Assembly (NCBI RefSeq): GCF_000316115.1
Contig: NZ_JH993797.1
Location: 2,590,486-2,654,485, forward strand
Direction: 5' to 3'
From: Leptolyngbya sp. PCC 7375
GTDB taxonomy: Bacteria; Cyanobacteriota; Cyanobacteriia; Phormidesmidales; Phormidesmidaceae
Length of the DNA: 64,000 nucleotides
Under the pieces are notes generated by a model. The model was not told the origin of the DNA. It did no database searches and saw nothing but the letters and a program-made list of their open reading frames with translations. The position numbers were made by a program, and so were the translations under genes. This document shows positions 26,679 to 35,423 of the stretch, one piece after another (the stretch's first letter is position 1; each line of letters begins with the position of its first letter).

Positions 26679-27473
26679 ATGGTACCCCTCAAATCCAAAA
26701 CGTTATTCTTTTCTGGCATCACCGCTGGTATTGTTATCAGCTGGTTGACTCAGCTAACCCCAGCCTGGGCCAACTGCCCCGATTGGGTAGGTAGTGTAGA
26801 GTGGCATCGCCCTACAATGACCGCCCATTTCCAATTTCTACAAACCCAGACCAGCTATCCATGGGGTAACGCCCGTGTTTTTGAACGTATTGAAGACGGT
26901 CAGGTCTTTTTAACAGAAGCTTTTGATACGCTCGACGGAGAACAAAAGCAGCAAGTACTTCAGACACTGTTCTCCTTTGATAGTCGAGACTACCTCACCG
27001 AAGAAGACTATTTAGAACGCCTGAAAGCACCAGGAATGGGGCTGTCTCCCTACCAGGTCATGACCCATGAGGGCCGTTTACTACGCGGAGTGTATGACGG
27101 CTGTACTGTGTTCATTCTATTGACCGAAAAGCAGCGCTACAGCTGGGCCTATCTTAGTCAGGGTCGCAGCCAGCCCTATAACCTGGTCGATAGCCTGTTA
27201 CGCAACGCGGGACAACCAAGCTGGCGACAGGTTAATTTCCCCATTGGTGCCATGGCCGAAAAGAGAGCCCGGCTTAACTTCTGGAACTCCATAGGCTATG
27301 AAAATCGCGACTGGTGGATTGCCTGGGTGCCAGAAAATGGCTATTTTGAAATTAATGTCCCTGAAAATTTTGACACAGCTCTACTAGAAGACTATTGGCA
27401 AGTTGCCGATCAAAACTACCGTTATATGATTGTAGGCAACGACGGAACCTGGCTAGAAGAGAAACGATTTTAG
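26679..27473 (+). CDS. Secreted protein of unknown function
   Basis: The ATG at 26679 (MVPLKSKTLFFSGITAGIVI) is preferred to the upstream TTG because it starts directly with a signal peptide, ending near AWA-NC. The mature part of about 230 aa has two cysteines (ANCPDW and YDGCTVF) and many aromatic residues, with no catalytic motif recognised. Acidic and Trp-rich segments such as NRDWWIAWVPENGYFEINVP suggest a beta-rich extracytoplasmic domain. Neighbouring genes give no strong clue. Confidence 0.6.
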   Translation: MVPLKSKTLFFSGITAGIVISWLTQLTPAWANCPDWVGSVEWHRPTMTAHFQFLQTQTSYPWGNARVFERIEDGQVFLTEAFDTLDGEQKQQVLQTLFSFDSRDYLTEEDYLERLKAPGMGLSPYQVMTHEGRLLRGVYDGCTVFILLTEKQRYSWAYLSQGRSQPYNLVDSLLRNAGQPSWRQVNFPIGAMAEKRARLNFWNSIGYENRDWWIAWVPENGYFEINVPENFDTALLEDYWQVADQNYRYMIVGNDGTWLEEKRF

Positions 27474-27634
27474 ACAAAAGCTAAGCATGAGTGTTTAGGG
27501 ACTTGCCGCTAAATAAAATACCTGTTTTGCCTGGCTGTCAGATGTTAGGCGTTGGGTGCTTTAGCCTATTAACTATGAAGCTGAAGTACTGTCAACATTT
27601 CAAACAGCGAACTTTACCAGGATAGCGTATAGCG

Positions 27635-28609
27635 ATGGGACTATTAGTCAATGGCATATGGCAAGACCAATGGTACGATACCAGTAGTACCGGCGGACGC
27701 TTTGTTCGTAAGGCCTCTCAATTCCGCAATTGGATTACACCTGATGGTGCCCCCGGCCCCAGAGGAGCAGGCGGCTTTAAGGCAGCAGTTGGACGCCATC
27801 ACCTTTATGTCTCTTACGCCTGCCCTTGGGCACACCGCACCCTAATTTTTCACACCTTAAAAGGCCTAGAAGAGATCATATCGATCTCTGTTGTCCATTG
27901 GCTTATGGGTAACAATGGTTGGACCTTTGAACCAGGAGAAGGCGTCATTGCCGATTCTTTATTTAATGCTAAGGTTTTACATGAAATCTATACCCATGCT
28001 GACCCTAACTATACTGGGCGGGTAACCGTACCTATCCTATGGGATAAACAAACTCAAACTATTGTTAACAACGAATCGTCAGACATCATACGCATGCTTA
28101 ACAGTGCGTTTGATCAACTTGGGGCTAAATCAGGAGATTACTATCCTGAGTCGCTCAGAAAAGAAATTGATACCTTGAATGAACGTATCTATAACACCGT
28201 CAATAATGGCGTGTATAAATGCGGCTTTGCCACTACCCAGACAGCCTATGAAGAAGCATTAAAACCACTGTTTGAATCCCTTGATTGGCTGGAAGAGATT
28301 CTAACTAATCAGCGCTATCTTACCGGCAATCAGCTTACCGAAGCTGACTGGCGATTGTTTACAACGCTGGTGCGCTTTGATCCAGTCTATGTCGGACATT
28401 TCAAATGCAACATGCGGCGGATTGTGGATTATCCAAACCTTTGGGGATATGTGCGCGAGCTATATCAAATGCCTGGCGTGGCACAAACGGTAAATTTCTC
28501 ACATGTTAAACGCCACTATTACCAAAGTCATGAAACCATTAATCCAACCAGCATTGTTCCCAAAGGTCCAGAAATCAACTTTATGAAGCCTCACAAACGT
28601 GAGTTGTAG
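27635..28609 (+). CDS. Glutathionyl-hydroquinone reductase (ECM4/YqjG-like GST)
   Basis: A 324-aa xi-class GST. The catalytic Cys63 is in YVSYACPWAHRTLI, followed by VPILWDKQTQTIVNNESSDI, the glutathione-binding SS-D segment. The C-terminal helical domain contains RYLTGNQLTEADWRLFTTLVRFDPVY, a hallmark of the ECM4 family. By family it reduces glutathionylated hydroquinones using glutathione, in the cytoplasm. It is intact and has a usual length. It stands alone on the + strand within a detoxification-rich region, and its start ATG follows a GATAGCG leader. Confidence 0.9.
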   Translation: MGLLVNGIWQDQWYDTSSTGGRFVRKASQFRNWITPDGAPGPRGAGGFKAAVGRHHLYVSYACPWAHRTLIFHTLKGLEEIISISVVHWLMGNNGWTFEPGEGVIADSLFNAKVLHEIYTHADPNYTGRVTVPILWDKQTQTIVNNESSDIIRMLNSAFDQLGAKSGDYYPESLRKEIDTLNERIYNTVNNGVYKCGFATTQTAYEEALKPLFESLDWLEEILTNQRYLTGNQLTEADWRLFTTLVRFDPVYVGHFKCNMRRIVDYPNLWGYVRELYQMPGVAQTVNFSHVKRHYYQSHETINPTSIVPKGPEINFMKPHKREL

Positions 28610-28710
28610 AGGATATTTTCAGGTTTTAATCAGTAACAGTATCCCACTTGAACACATATACGTTAGAATGCGGAAGCGGCGAATGTCGATGGAAATCAAT
28701 TAACTAAGAT

Positions 28711-29505
28711 ATGCTCGGAGTCATTCTTGGAGATGCGTTTGGTTCTGCCCATCAACGCACCAAAATCCAAGACTTTGAACTGATTACTCCAGATAGCCAC
28801 TGGACAGAAAACACAGTTTTTACACTGGCTACTGCAGACTACTTGCTTTACGGCGGGGAATACGAAGAAAGCTATACACGTTGGTATAGTTGGTATCCTG
28901 ATGCAAAGGGAGGGTATAACAACAGCTTTAGTGAGTGGGCTAAGACAAATGGCCTAAAGCCTTACTACAGTTGTCGTAACGATGGCGCACTGAGGGCGGC
29001 ACCCATCGCCTATGCGTTTGACAATCTCAAAGAAGTCATGGAAGAAGCTGAGCGTTCTGCCACGGTCAGTCACAACCATCCTGATGGCATTAAAGGTGCC
29101 CAAGCAACTGCTGCTGCTATCTTTCTAGCCAAAGAAAAGGCTCCAAAGGAGACCATTTCGCAGCTGTTAACCAGTATTTTTGGTTATAGCTTTAAGACAC
29201 CTTACCAAGAGTTGCAACAAAGCTATCAGTTCAGCTGCTTAGCAACAGACACTGTGGAAGCAGCTATTACTGCATTCCTGTACTCCAAGGACTTTGAAGA
29301 TGCTGTTCGCAAAGCCATTGCCCTAGGGGGTGATGCTAAAAGTCTGGCCGCCATTGCTGGTGGTATTGCGGAGGCATTTTATCCAAAGGTGCCAAAATCA
29401 TTACAGACATTAGTGTGGGATTTACTGGATGAAGGTCAGCAAGATTTAATCACTGAGTTTCAGACCGAATTTGTAAGAGAGGTATTACAAGTACAAGCTG
29501 CTTAA
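28711..29505 (+). CDS. ADP-ribosylglycohydrolase-family protein with lost metal-binding acids
   Basis: A 264-aa homologue of the DraG/ARH fold. It has MLGVILGDAFGSAHQR, SATVSHNHPDGIKGAQATAAAIFLA and LGGDAKSLAAIAGGIAEAFYP in the family order. Active members coordinate two Mg2+ through T-D-D near the N-terminus and D-(S/T)-D-(S/T) near the C-terminus. Here they are T32-E33-N34 and D208-A209-K210-S211, so three acidic ligands are changed and one is Lys. Also YSCRNDGALRAAP differs from the usual GNGSAMR loop. The frame is open and well conserved otherwise, so it may bind ADP-ribose rather than cleave it. It ends 10 nt before the oxygenase remnant. Confidence 0.82.
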   Translation: MLGVILGDAFGSAHQRTKIQDFELITPDSHWTENTVFTLATADYLLYGGEYEESYTRWYSWYPDAKGGYNNSFSEWAKTNGLKPYYSCRNDGALRAAPIAYAFDNLKEVMEEAERSATVSHNHPDGIKGAQATAAAIFLAKEKAPKETISQLLTSIFGYSFKTPYQELQQSYQFSCLATDTVEAAITAFLYSKDFEDAVRKAIALGGDAKSLAAIAGGIAEAFYPKVPKSLQTLVWDLLDEGQQDLITEFQTEFVREVLQVQAA

Positions 29506-29515
29506 TCCTTGGGTA

Positions 29516-30080
29516 ATGAACACTGATAACGTTCAACCGCAGCAAACAGAGATACCGATAATCGACTTTTCCACATTTCTTGTCGGCGATCCAAAAAGTC
29601 AGCAGCACACTGCGCAAGCAATTTTTCGAGCCTGCCACGATGTGGGTTTTCTATATCTAAAAACCACGGCATTCCTTTATACGCGATTGATCAAGCTTTT
29701 GATCAGTCGCGGCTTTTTTTAACCGTCCCCTCACCGTAAAACAGCAATTCGCCTGGTCTAGCACCCATAGCAATCGTGGCTACATCGGCATCGAACGAGA
29801 ATGTCTCGATGAAACCAAACCAGCGGATCTTAAGGAAGCCTTTAATATTGGAAAAGAGTTCTCTACTACCACTGAACAGGCTTTGGTTCACATCTTTGGC
29901 CCAGTGATCAACCATTCTTTCGCCAGACCATTAATAATTTTTTTCAGATATGCTCAGCTACAGCTAAGCATATCTTTCGAGCATTTGCCTGGGCTCTCTC
30001 TCTGTAGGCCCTACGGTGTATACACATCTCATGTTGAACCTCAATCTCCTGCATTACCCCCCTACGGGAGCACCCGTTTA
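29516..30080 (+). pseudogene. 2-oxoglutarate/Fe(II) oxygenase (isopenicillin-N-synthase-like), decayed
   Basis: Starts IPIIDFSTFLVGDPKSQQHT and FRACHDVGFLYLK, the usual N-terminus of this oxygenase family. One base is missing in an A-run near 29660 (HGIPLYAIDQAFDQSR continues in the next frame) and another at the T7 run near 29714 (FFNRPLTVKQQFAW). GYIGIERECLDETKPADLKEAFNIG follows, and a further shift near 29930 leads into FFQICSATAKHIFRAFAWA. LLHYPPTG near 30045-30070 is the last recognisable piece. The iron-binding HxD...H region is absent, so the gene is non-functional even if some indels are sequencing errors. Confidence 0.75.
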
Positions 30081-31619
30081 AAAAACTAACCAATGCCAAA
30101 ACCAGACCAAACCTCTCCCGCCGCACCATGGGCGACGAAGCCACCTACATACAAGCCGACATCCGCAACGCCTCAGTAGTTAGCTTCCGATACCATATCC
30201 TCCGTGTCGGGTATGTGCTTTGGCATTGATAGTGGCGGATTAGGCTAACCCATGTGCAAATGGAGAGGTTTATCGTGTTAATCCAAAGCAGCAGCAAGCC
30301 CATTAATCAATTGGCTAATCTCATCCTCGATTGTGTAATGGAGAAATGATAATCGCAAAACTCCAGTATCAACGGGAATATTCATCCCCTCTAACGGACG
30401 CATGCTGTAAAAATTTCCCTGCCCTACCATCAGTTTCTTTTCTGCTAGTACCGTACATATCTCATCAATGGATTTCTTTTTGGGTACGACAGATACGGTG
30501 GGCGCGCGCAACGCTGGATCATCTGGCCCGACAATGGAAATATCGTCGCGCTGCCGTAGCCACTCCAGAAGAGGTTTTAGCAATCTTTTCTCATGCTCTT
30601 GGAACAGTTTTTTAAGCTGCCGTCCCTTTTCTGCCTGGTTAACAGCTTCAGAGAAATGATGCTCATAAACTGTATCCAGATACTGGGCTACACCAACAGC
30701 AGCAGCGATCTGGGCATGGTCCGGACCAGCTGGCAACATCTTTTTCCGAGCACTATGTGCATTAAAGGAATGTCCCTGGTTGGGTAATTTATCCATGATC
30801 TCTTTTTTAATAGTCATGAGACCGAGATGTGGCCCCCATGTTTTGTACAGGGAAAACAGATAAATATCGACCCCCAGTGCCCCAATGTCTGGCAGGCCGT
30901 GGGGGGCATGGGCTACCCCGTCAACAACAACGCAGATATCCGCAGTCTTTACCTTTGAGACAATCTCTGCGACCGGATTAGTATGGCCAATGACGTTGGA
31001 ACAATGGGGAAATGCCAGCAGTCTGGTTCTATCGGACAACAGGGTATCCAGATGATCCGGATTCAACCTACCTGTCTCAGGGGCAATGCGCCATTCTTTA
31101 ATCACAATGCCTGTTTTTTCAAGACGTCTCCAAAATCCGGCATTGGCCTCATGATCCTGATTAGAGAGGATGATTTCGTCCCCCTCGTTCCATATCTCCC
31201 GGAAGGCATGGGCCAAAACATAGAGGTTCTGGGTAGTGGATGGGCCAAAATGAACGTCATCTTCGCTAACATTGAGGTATGCAGCTAGTTGACAGTAGGC
31301 TTCATCCATTGCCGCACCAGCTTTTTGTGCGGCTGGATAATTATAATAAGGTTGAACTTTGGTCTGTGTATAGTAGTCGTTTAGATGGGAAATTACCTGT
31401 CGACATGTATAGGACCCGCCTGCATTTTCAAAAAAGCCCCATCCGTCTAATGACGGTTCTGCAAAGGCAGGAAATTGACTTCTAATAAATTGCTACCTGT
31501 GCAATTCAAGTTGCTTAAGGCTAAAACCGTTGCCTTGCTTGAGATAGAGTTCTAGCTAGTCGATTTTTAGAAATCGATCACCTATTGTAGAGACCATCAG
31601 ACTACCTGGGGTTTAGGCT

Positions 31620-31916
31620 ATGGGGAACTACAAAATTAAGGTCAATATTGAAATCGTAGAAAGCGATGAGGCCATCAGTTCTGGGCCCGAAGAAATTGAG
31701 GCCGGTGTGTTTGAGTTTAATATAAGCCCAGAGGCGGCTATCAGCATTGATGCGTGTGAACAAGCCTTGTTAAGTACGAATTATCCAGCATTACGCTCAG
31801 CATTGGCACATCACCTTGAAACACTCTCTCAAAAAAACGAAAACGGCATCAACCGCAGGGATTTGGGAAATAACCAAGAGCCCGTATCGGGTGGATGGGG
31901 AAATCGGTCGCTTTGA
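31620..31916 (+). CDS. ISKra4-like transposase, first frame (N-terminal part)
   Basis: A 98-codon frame (MGNYKIKVNIEIVESDEAIS) corresponding to the acidic N-terminal region of ISKra4 transposases. It overlaps the second frame by 101 nt. At 31831-31837 a run of seven A residues (CTCAAAAAAACG) lies in the overlap. Moving from this frame to the second requires +1 (or -2) slippage there, by the ribosome or RNA polymerase. After the run the two frames diverge, and this one ends with a non-homologous tail at 31916. Confidence 0.7.
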   Translation: MGNYKIKVNIEIVESDEAISSGPEEIEAGVFEFNISPEAAISIDACEQALLSTNYPALRSALAHHLETLSQKNENGINRRDLGNNQEPVSGGWGNRSL

Positions 31917-33144
31917 GTTTATGTCGTATACAGCCGTTGAATCTTCTGGGAATCAACCATCGAACCGAGTCAACACACTATATGGATCCCTACCCGGCAA
32001 AAGCTGGTATCGCACGGTGGGCTTTAAGGAGATTGCCTACACCCATGGGAGTACAGTTGAGTCATATCGGAAAACGAGTGCTTGGCTCAATCGAATCCGT
32101 CATCAAGTGACCGGAGGAACCCCGTCAAGAACGATGCAAGACAGTAGTGAACGAGAAGGCACTCGTGTGCTCAATCACTTGACTCAGACTAGTGACGCCA
32201 TCCTGAAAACCCATGGTGTCATCGACAACACACTGCCTGCGGCTGTTGTTACCTCTGCCAATGAGAGTGAATCTGTTCATCTAGCTCCAGACACTGTATC
32301 GGCTGTCATCAAGCAATGTGGCAAAACCGAGTTGATTCGCCAACAGATGACGGCCAATCCCATCTCTTATGAAGACCCACACCATAGCCTCAACATTTCG
32401 ATTGATGATGTCGGGGTGAAACGTCAGAGTGACCAGCGACCAGAGAGTGTTCCCGAGACAACCACCTCACGCAAGTATGCCTATCAAACAGTGGTCCATA
32501 TCGAAAATAAACTCGGTAGCTATCGCTTGAATGCCCGTGGCTTGCAGATCATGATAACGATGGTGTTGGCCTTTTTACTCCATAATGATCTCCTTCAAGG
32601 CCCTATCGTATTCTTTGCCGATGGACAGCGTAGCTTGCATGGCGCGATTCTGACCACCTTTGCTGGGGTATCAGCACTAACGCTAATCTTGGACTGGTAT
32701 CATCTGCATGAGAAATGTAAACAACTGCTCAGTCTCGCCTGTCAGGGTAGACGTCTGCGCAATACACATTTGACTCACCTGGCGGCGCTGCTCTGGCATG
32801 GATTAGTCGATGCCGCTCTGGTTTACCTTGAGTTCATTGATCCAGACCATCTCAAAGACTCAGCCGCTATCGATAAACTCCAAGGCTATCTTCGTCGGAA
32901 CAAACCTCATATTCCTTGTTATTGTGTGCGTAAACAGCTGAAATTGAGAAATTCCAGCAACCGAGGTGAAAAGGCCAATGATTTATTGGTCTCCTCACGA
33001 CAAAAACACAATGGGATGAGTTGGTCTAAAACAGGGTCAGTCGCATTGGCAGCTTTAACAGCCCTAGTTTCGAATCAAGAGGCGACCCATTGGTTCAGGA
33101 CCGGACAGCTCAATTTTAAGTTGGTACCTCATCCCGTAAAGTAA
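31816..33144 (+). CDS. ISKra4-like transposase, second frame (catalytic part)
   Basis: Catalytic frame of 442 codons from a TTG at 31816; its natural N-terminus is probably made by slippage from the first frame at the A7 run. It has YRVDGEIGRFEF and SWYRTVGFKEIAY, SYRKTSAWLNRIRHQ, and NISIDDVGVKRQ (a DDE acidic site). FFADGQRSLHGAI and LDWYHLHEKCKQ follow, and it ends RNSSNRGEKANDLLVSSRQKHNGMSWS with the final catalytic Glu. The motif order is that of ISKra4-family enzymes. No internal stop is seen, so the element is probably competent. Confidence 0.85.
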   Translation: MKHSLKKTKTASTAGIWEITKSPYRVDGEIGRFEFMSYTAVESSGNQPSNRVNTLYGSLPGKSWYRTVGFKEIAYTHGSTVESYRKTSAWLNRIRHQVTGGTPSRTMQDSSEREGTRVLNHLTQTSDAILKTHGVIDNTLPAAVVTSANESESVHLAPDTVSAVIKQCGKTELIRQQMTANPISYEDPHHSLNISIDDVGVKRQSDQRPESVPETTTSRKYAYQTVVHIENKLGSYRLNARGLQIMITMVLAFLLHNDLLQGPIVFFADGQRSLHGAILTTFAGVSALTLILDWYHLHEKCKQLLSLACQGRRLRNTHLTHLAALLWHGLVDAALVYLEFIDPDHLKDSAAIDKLQGYLRRNKPHIPCYCVRKQLKLRNSSNRGEKANDLLVSSRQKHNGMSWSKTGSVALAALTALVSNQEATHWFRTGQLNFKLVPHPVK

Positions 33145-33184
33145 TTGCACAGGTAGATAAATTGTGAATCTAACTGCGTCAAAG

Positions 33185-33634
33185 TTCTCTCCTTATCTTA
33201 GGCAACAGTAGGTAGTCGTTAGCTTATAATGATCTCGCTCAGGGGGATGTTAATCCTTGTGCAGGCAATGCTAGAGCGTTACATTATTCTATGGCAACAG
33301 ATTTGTTAGGCGATGTTCTGCTCAATCAGGCAATAACAGTAATAGTCCCATAGCGAGGCTAATCCACTCGTCGCCATCGATGTCGAGTCACCAAAACAGC
33401 GTGGATCACAGATGGAGCAACCACCACACTCCACTTTGTCAGATGAACGGTACCAATGAATACTGTTTTACCCCTCAATAGACAGCACTGTTTTTAAATC
33501 AGGCAGGGACTGAAAGCCCATTTTTTCGTTCAGAAAACCGAGCTTTAGGGGCCAGTTTCAATGCCAAGATCTCATACTGAGAATTGCTGCGATTGAACAT
33601 AACGGATCGTGAAATCAGGTAATAATTTGATAAT
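33185..33634. other. 450-bp intergenic region, gene remnants unclear
   Basis: No gene is recognised. A short stretch around 33280-33340 could read ALHYSMATDLLGDVLLNQ in the + strand, but this is too short to assign. The region lies between the broken aminotransferase start and the second IS. Confidence 0.4.
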
Positions 33635-33642
33635 TTACTAAG

Positions 33643-35203
33643 CTGAACAGTAAGAAGTTTTTGTTGCTTTTCAGAAGCGCTCTATAAAAAAGAACATTCC
33701 ATCGCTCAGAGAGCCCGGAATGCCCGAAACTAGCTGAAGTGAAAGATTCAGCTGATTTTATTATGGAGCTCTACGAGCGTATCGAGCAAATTATCGTTAC
33801 ATTCCGTCCAGCCTTTAGTCGCAATGCTACATTCGGGTGGTTTGTGCTGCTGTTGTGGGGAGCCCTACTAACGACCCAGCCCCCTGCGGTGACCAGTTAT
33901 TTGAATGCCCTGGGTCTGGGAGCGGAGTACTATCATCAAGCCCTCCATTGGTTTCATTCATCTGGATATGAGATGGACCGGGTGTGCCGTCGTTGGGGCC
34001 GTTGGCTCAGTCATCAGACCGATGGATATCGACTCAAGGGGCATCGAGTGTATGTCGGTGACGGCATTAAGGTCAGCAAAGAGGGGCGTAAAATGCCTGG
34101 GGTTAAAGGCCTGCATCAAGAGTCCGATAACCTCAGTAAACCAGAATGGATACGGGGGCATTATTTTAGTGCGTTGGGCCTTTTAATCGGACTCGACTCC
34201 GCGCTGTTTGTCAGTCTCATTGCGCTTAAACTTCATGATGGCATCATTGCGACCACTGACGATGCTGAGAGTCGTCTAACCGAGAAAATGGCGCAACTCT
34301 GTGTCACCCATATGGGGCAGGGCAGCTATGCCGTGTTGGATGCCTACTATGCGTGTCGGGTTGTATTACAGCGGTTTCGTCAACACCACCTCCATCTCAT
34401 TAGTCGCAGTCGCATCTCAACGGTGGCACGGGCCGAGTTTTCAGCGAATCCACAGGTCGCAAAACGAGGACGCCCTCGACAATGGGGAGCCAAAATCAGG
34501 CTCAGAGACTTGTTCGAGGAGACCGATAGCTGGTTAAGCGAAACGGTCTCACTCTATGGTCAGCCCGTTTCACTGGTCTATCAGTGTTTTCAGTTTTACT
34601 GGGATAGCCCCACCGAGAAGGTCCTCTTTGTCCTCACCCAACAACCGTGTGGCAAACGGATGATCCTGCTCTCGTCAGACCTCAGCCTCACTGGACTAGA
34701 GGTCATTGAAACCTATACAAAGCGCTTCAAAATCGAGGTCGCTTTTCGCACCTTGGTTCATCTCCTGGGTGGGTTTGCCTATCGGTTCTGGCTCAAAGCA
34801 CTCGACAAAATTGCTGACTGGCCTGACTCGATGTACCTGCTCGACTATGACACCGATATCCAGACCCAAATTCTTAGCAAAGTCGAGGCCTTTGAACGCT
34901 TTGTCAACCTCAATGCTATCGCCTTAGGACTACTGCAAGTGCTCGCTCTGGAAATGCCGAATCATATCTGGCGATACTTTCCGGGCTGGTTTCGTACCCT
35001 ACCCAAGCATGGCTATCCCAGTGAACGGATTGTTCGAATGGCTCTCCAAGACCAGCAAGAGATCGTTTTATCCAAGAGTAGGCCTGCTCTACTGTTGAAT
35101 AAATTATTGGCGGGTAAGATAGAGCAGGGCAAAACGTCCAAAACACCTTCGTTGGCAGCGTAGGAAAACGACAAAAAGGCAACATTAACTTGTTACTCAA
35201 TAG
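33643..35203 (+). mobile_element. IS4-like insertion sequence (about 1561 bp)
   Basis: The 8-bp direct repeat TTACTAAG flanks the element (33635-33642 and 35204-35211). Imperfect terminal inverted repeats of 25 bp (18 of 25 matching) share CT-n4-AGTAA-n-AAGTT-n2-TGTTGC. It carries a single intact transposase. Its family is not certain; the transposase resembles IS4-type DDE enzymes. It sits 487 bp from the ISKra4 element. Confidence 0.78.
33739..35163 (+). CDS. DDE transposase, IS4-like
   Basis: A 474-aa protein from a GTG at 33739 (ATG at 33763 is an alternative start). A first acidic site lies in HRVYVGDGIKVSKEGRKMP, a second in YAVLDAYYACR. The Y-(2)R-(3)E-(6)K-like block of IS4 transposases appears as YTKRFKIEVAFRTL. 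The C-terminus is basic. It is intact inside the IS boundaries. Confidence 0.75.
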   Translation: MKDSADFIMELYERIEQIIVTFRPAFSRNATFGWFVLLLWGALLTTQPPAVTSYLNALGLGAEYYHQALHWFHSSGYEMDRVCRRWGRWLSHQTDGYRLKGHRVYVGDGIKVSKEGRKMPGVKGLHQESDNLSKPEWIRGHYFSALGLLIGLDSALFVSLIALKLHDGIIATTDDAESRLTEKMAQLCVTHMGQGSYAVLDAYYACRVVLQRFRQHHLHLISRSRISTVARAEFSANPQVAKRGRPRQWGAKIRLRDLFEETDSWLSETVSLYGQPVSLVYQCFQFYWDSPTEKVLFVLTQQPCGKRMILLSSDLSLTGLEVIETYTKRFKIEVAFRTLVHLLGGFAYRFWLKALDKIADWPDSMYLLDYDTDIQTQILSKVEAFERFVNLNAIALGLLQVLALEMPNHIWRYFPGWFRTLPKHGYPSERIVRMALQDQQEIVLSKSRPALLLNKLLAGKIEQGKTSKTPSLAA

Positions 35204-35246
35204 TTACTAAGTTATGTCCGAAAAATCAGTCCGTAGTTTCGGAGAA

Positions 35247-35279
35247 GAAGTTACAAGGAAGTTACAAAGAAGTTACAAA
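35247..35279. repeat. Three 11-bp direct repeats (iterons) upstream of the protease gene
   Basis: GAAGTTACAAG, GAAGTTACAAA and GAAGTTACAAA follow one another without spacer, so one unit per helical turn. They begin 36 bp after the IS4-like element's target repeat and end 145 bp before the protease ATG. The arrangement resembles a cooperative protein-binding site, possibly the operator of the protease/TIR pair. Confidence 0.65.
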
Positions 35280-35423
35280 ATTAAGGAGAGATTGGTACCT
35301 ACGGTCACTCAAGCTGTTGGTGGCTGATCCAAGTAGCGGCTTGACTGCTGACTTTTTTGACGATTTTTTCGCACTTGAGCAAAGTCAATCGTATCTAACA
35401 CTATTAGGGGTGCTAAGAGTACT

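Larger units (their letters stand above)
31493..33156 (+). mobile_element. ISKra4-like insertion sequence (1664 bp)
   Basis: Perfect 14-bp terminal inverted repeats, CTACCTGTGCAATT and its complement, border the element. The 8-bp target duplication ATAAATTG is intact on both sides (31485-31492 and 33157-33164). It carries two overlapping frames typical of ISKra4 elements. The perfect TSD and repeats indicate a recent insertion, which disrupted the class V aminotransferase gene near its start. Confidence 0.88.
30278..33182 (-). pseudogene. Class V aminotransferase / cysteine-desulfurase-like gene interrupted by an IS
   Basis: The long part (30278-31484) encodes a PLP enzyme: FFENAGGSYTCRQVI, FGPSTTQNLYVLAHAF, SNQDHEANAGFWRRL, VVVDGVAHAPHGL and the PLP-lysine segment FSLYKTWGPHLG. 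Moving upstream on the minus strand, homology stops at an IS inserted at 31485. When the IS and one 8-bp target copy are removed, the frame joins to 33164-33182. It then begins TTG ACG CAG (MTQLDSQFIRSQFPAF) with an AAGGAG site 7 nt before the TTG. The original protein would be about 410 aa. Without the IS-displaced start, the remaining frame has only an internal ATG (31309) that lacks the first 70 residues, including part of the active-site cap. Confidence 0.82.

Noticed and set aside
30093..30230. Continuation of the oxygenase frame beyond 30080
   Set aside because: Sequence after LLHYPPTG does not show the HxD/RxS motifs of the family.
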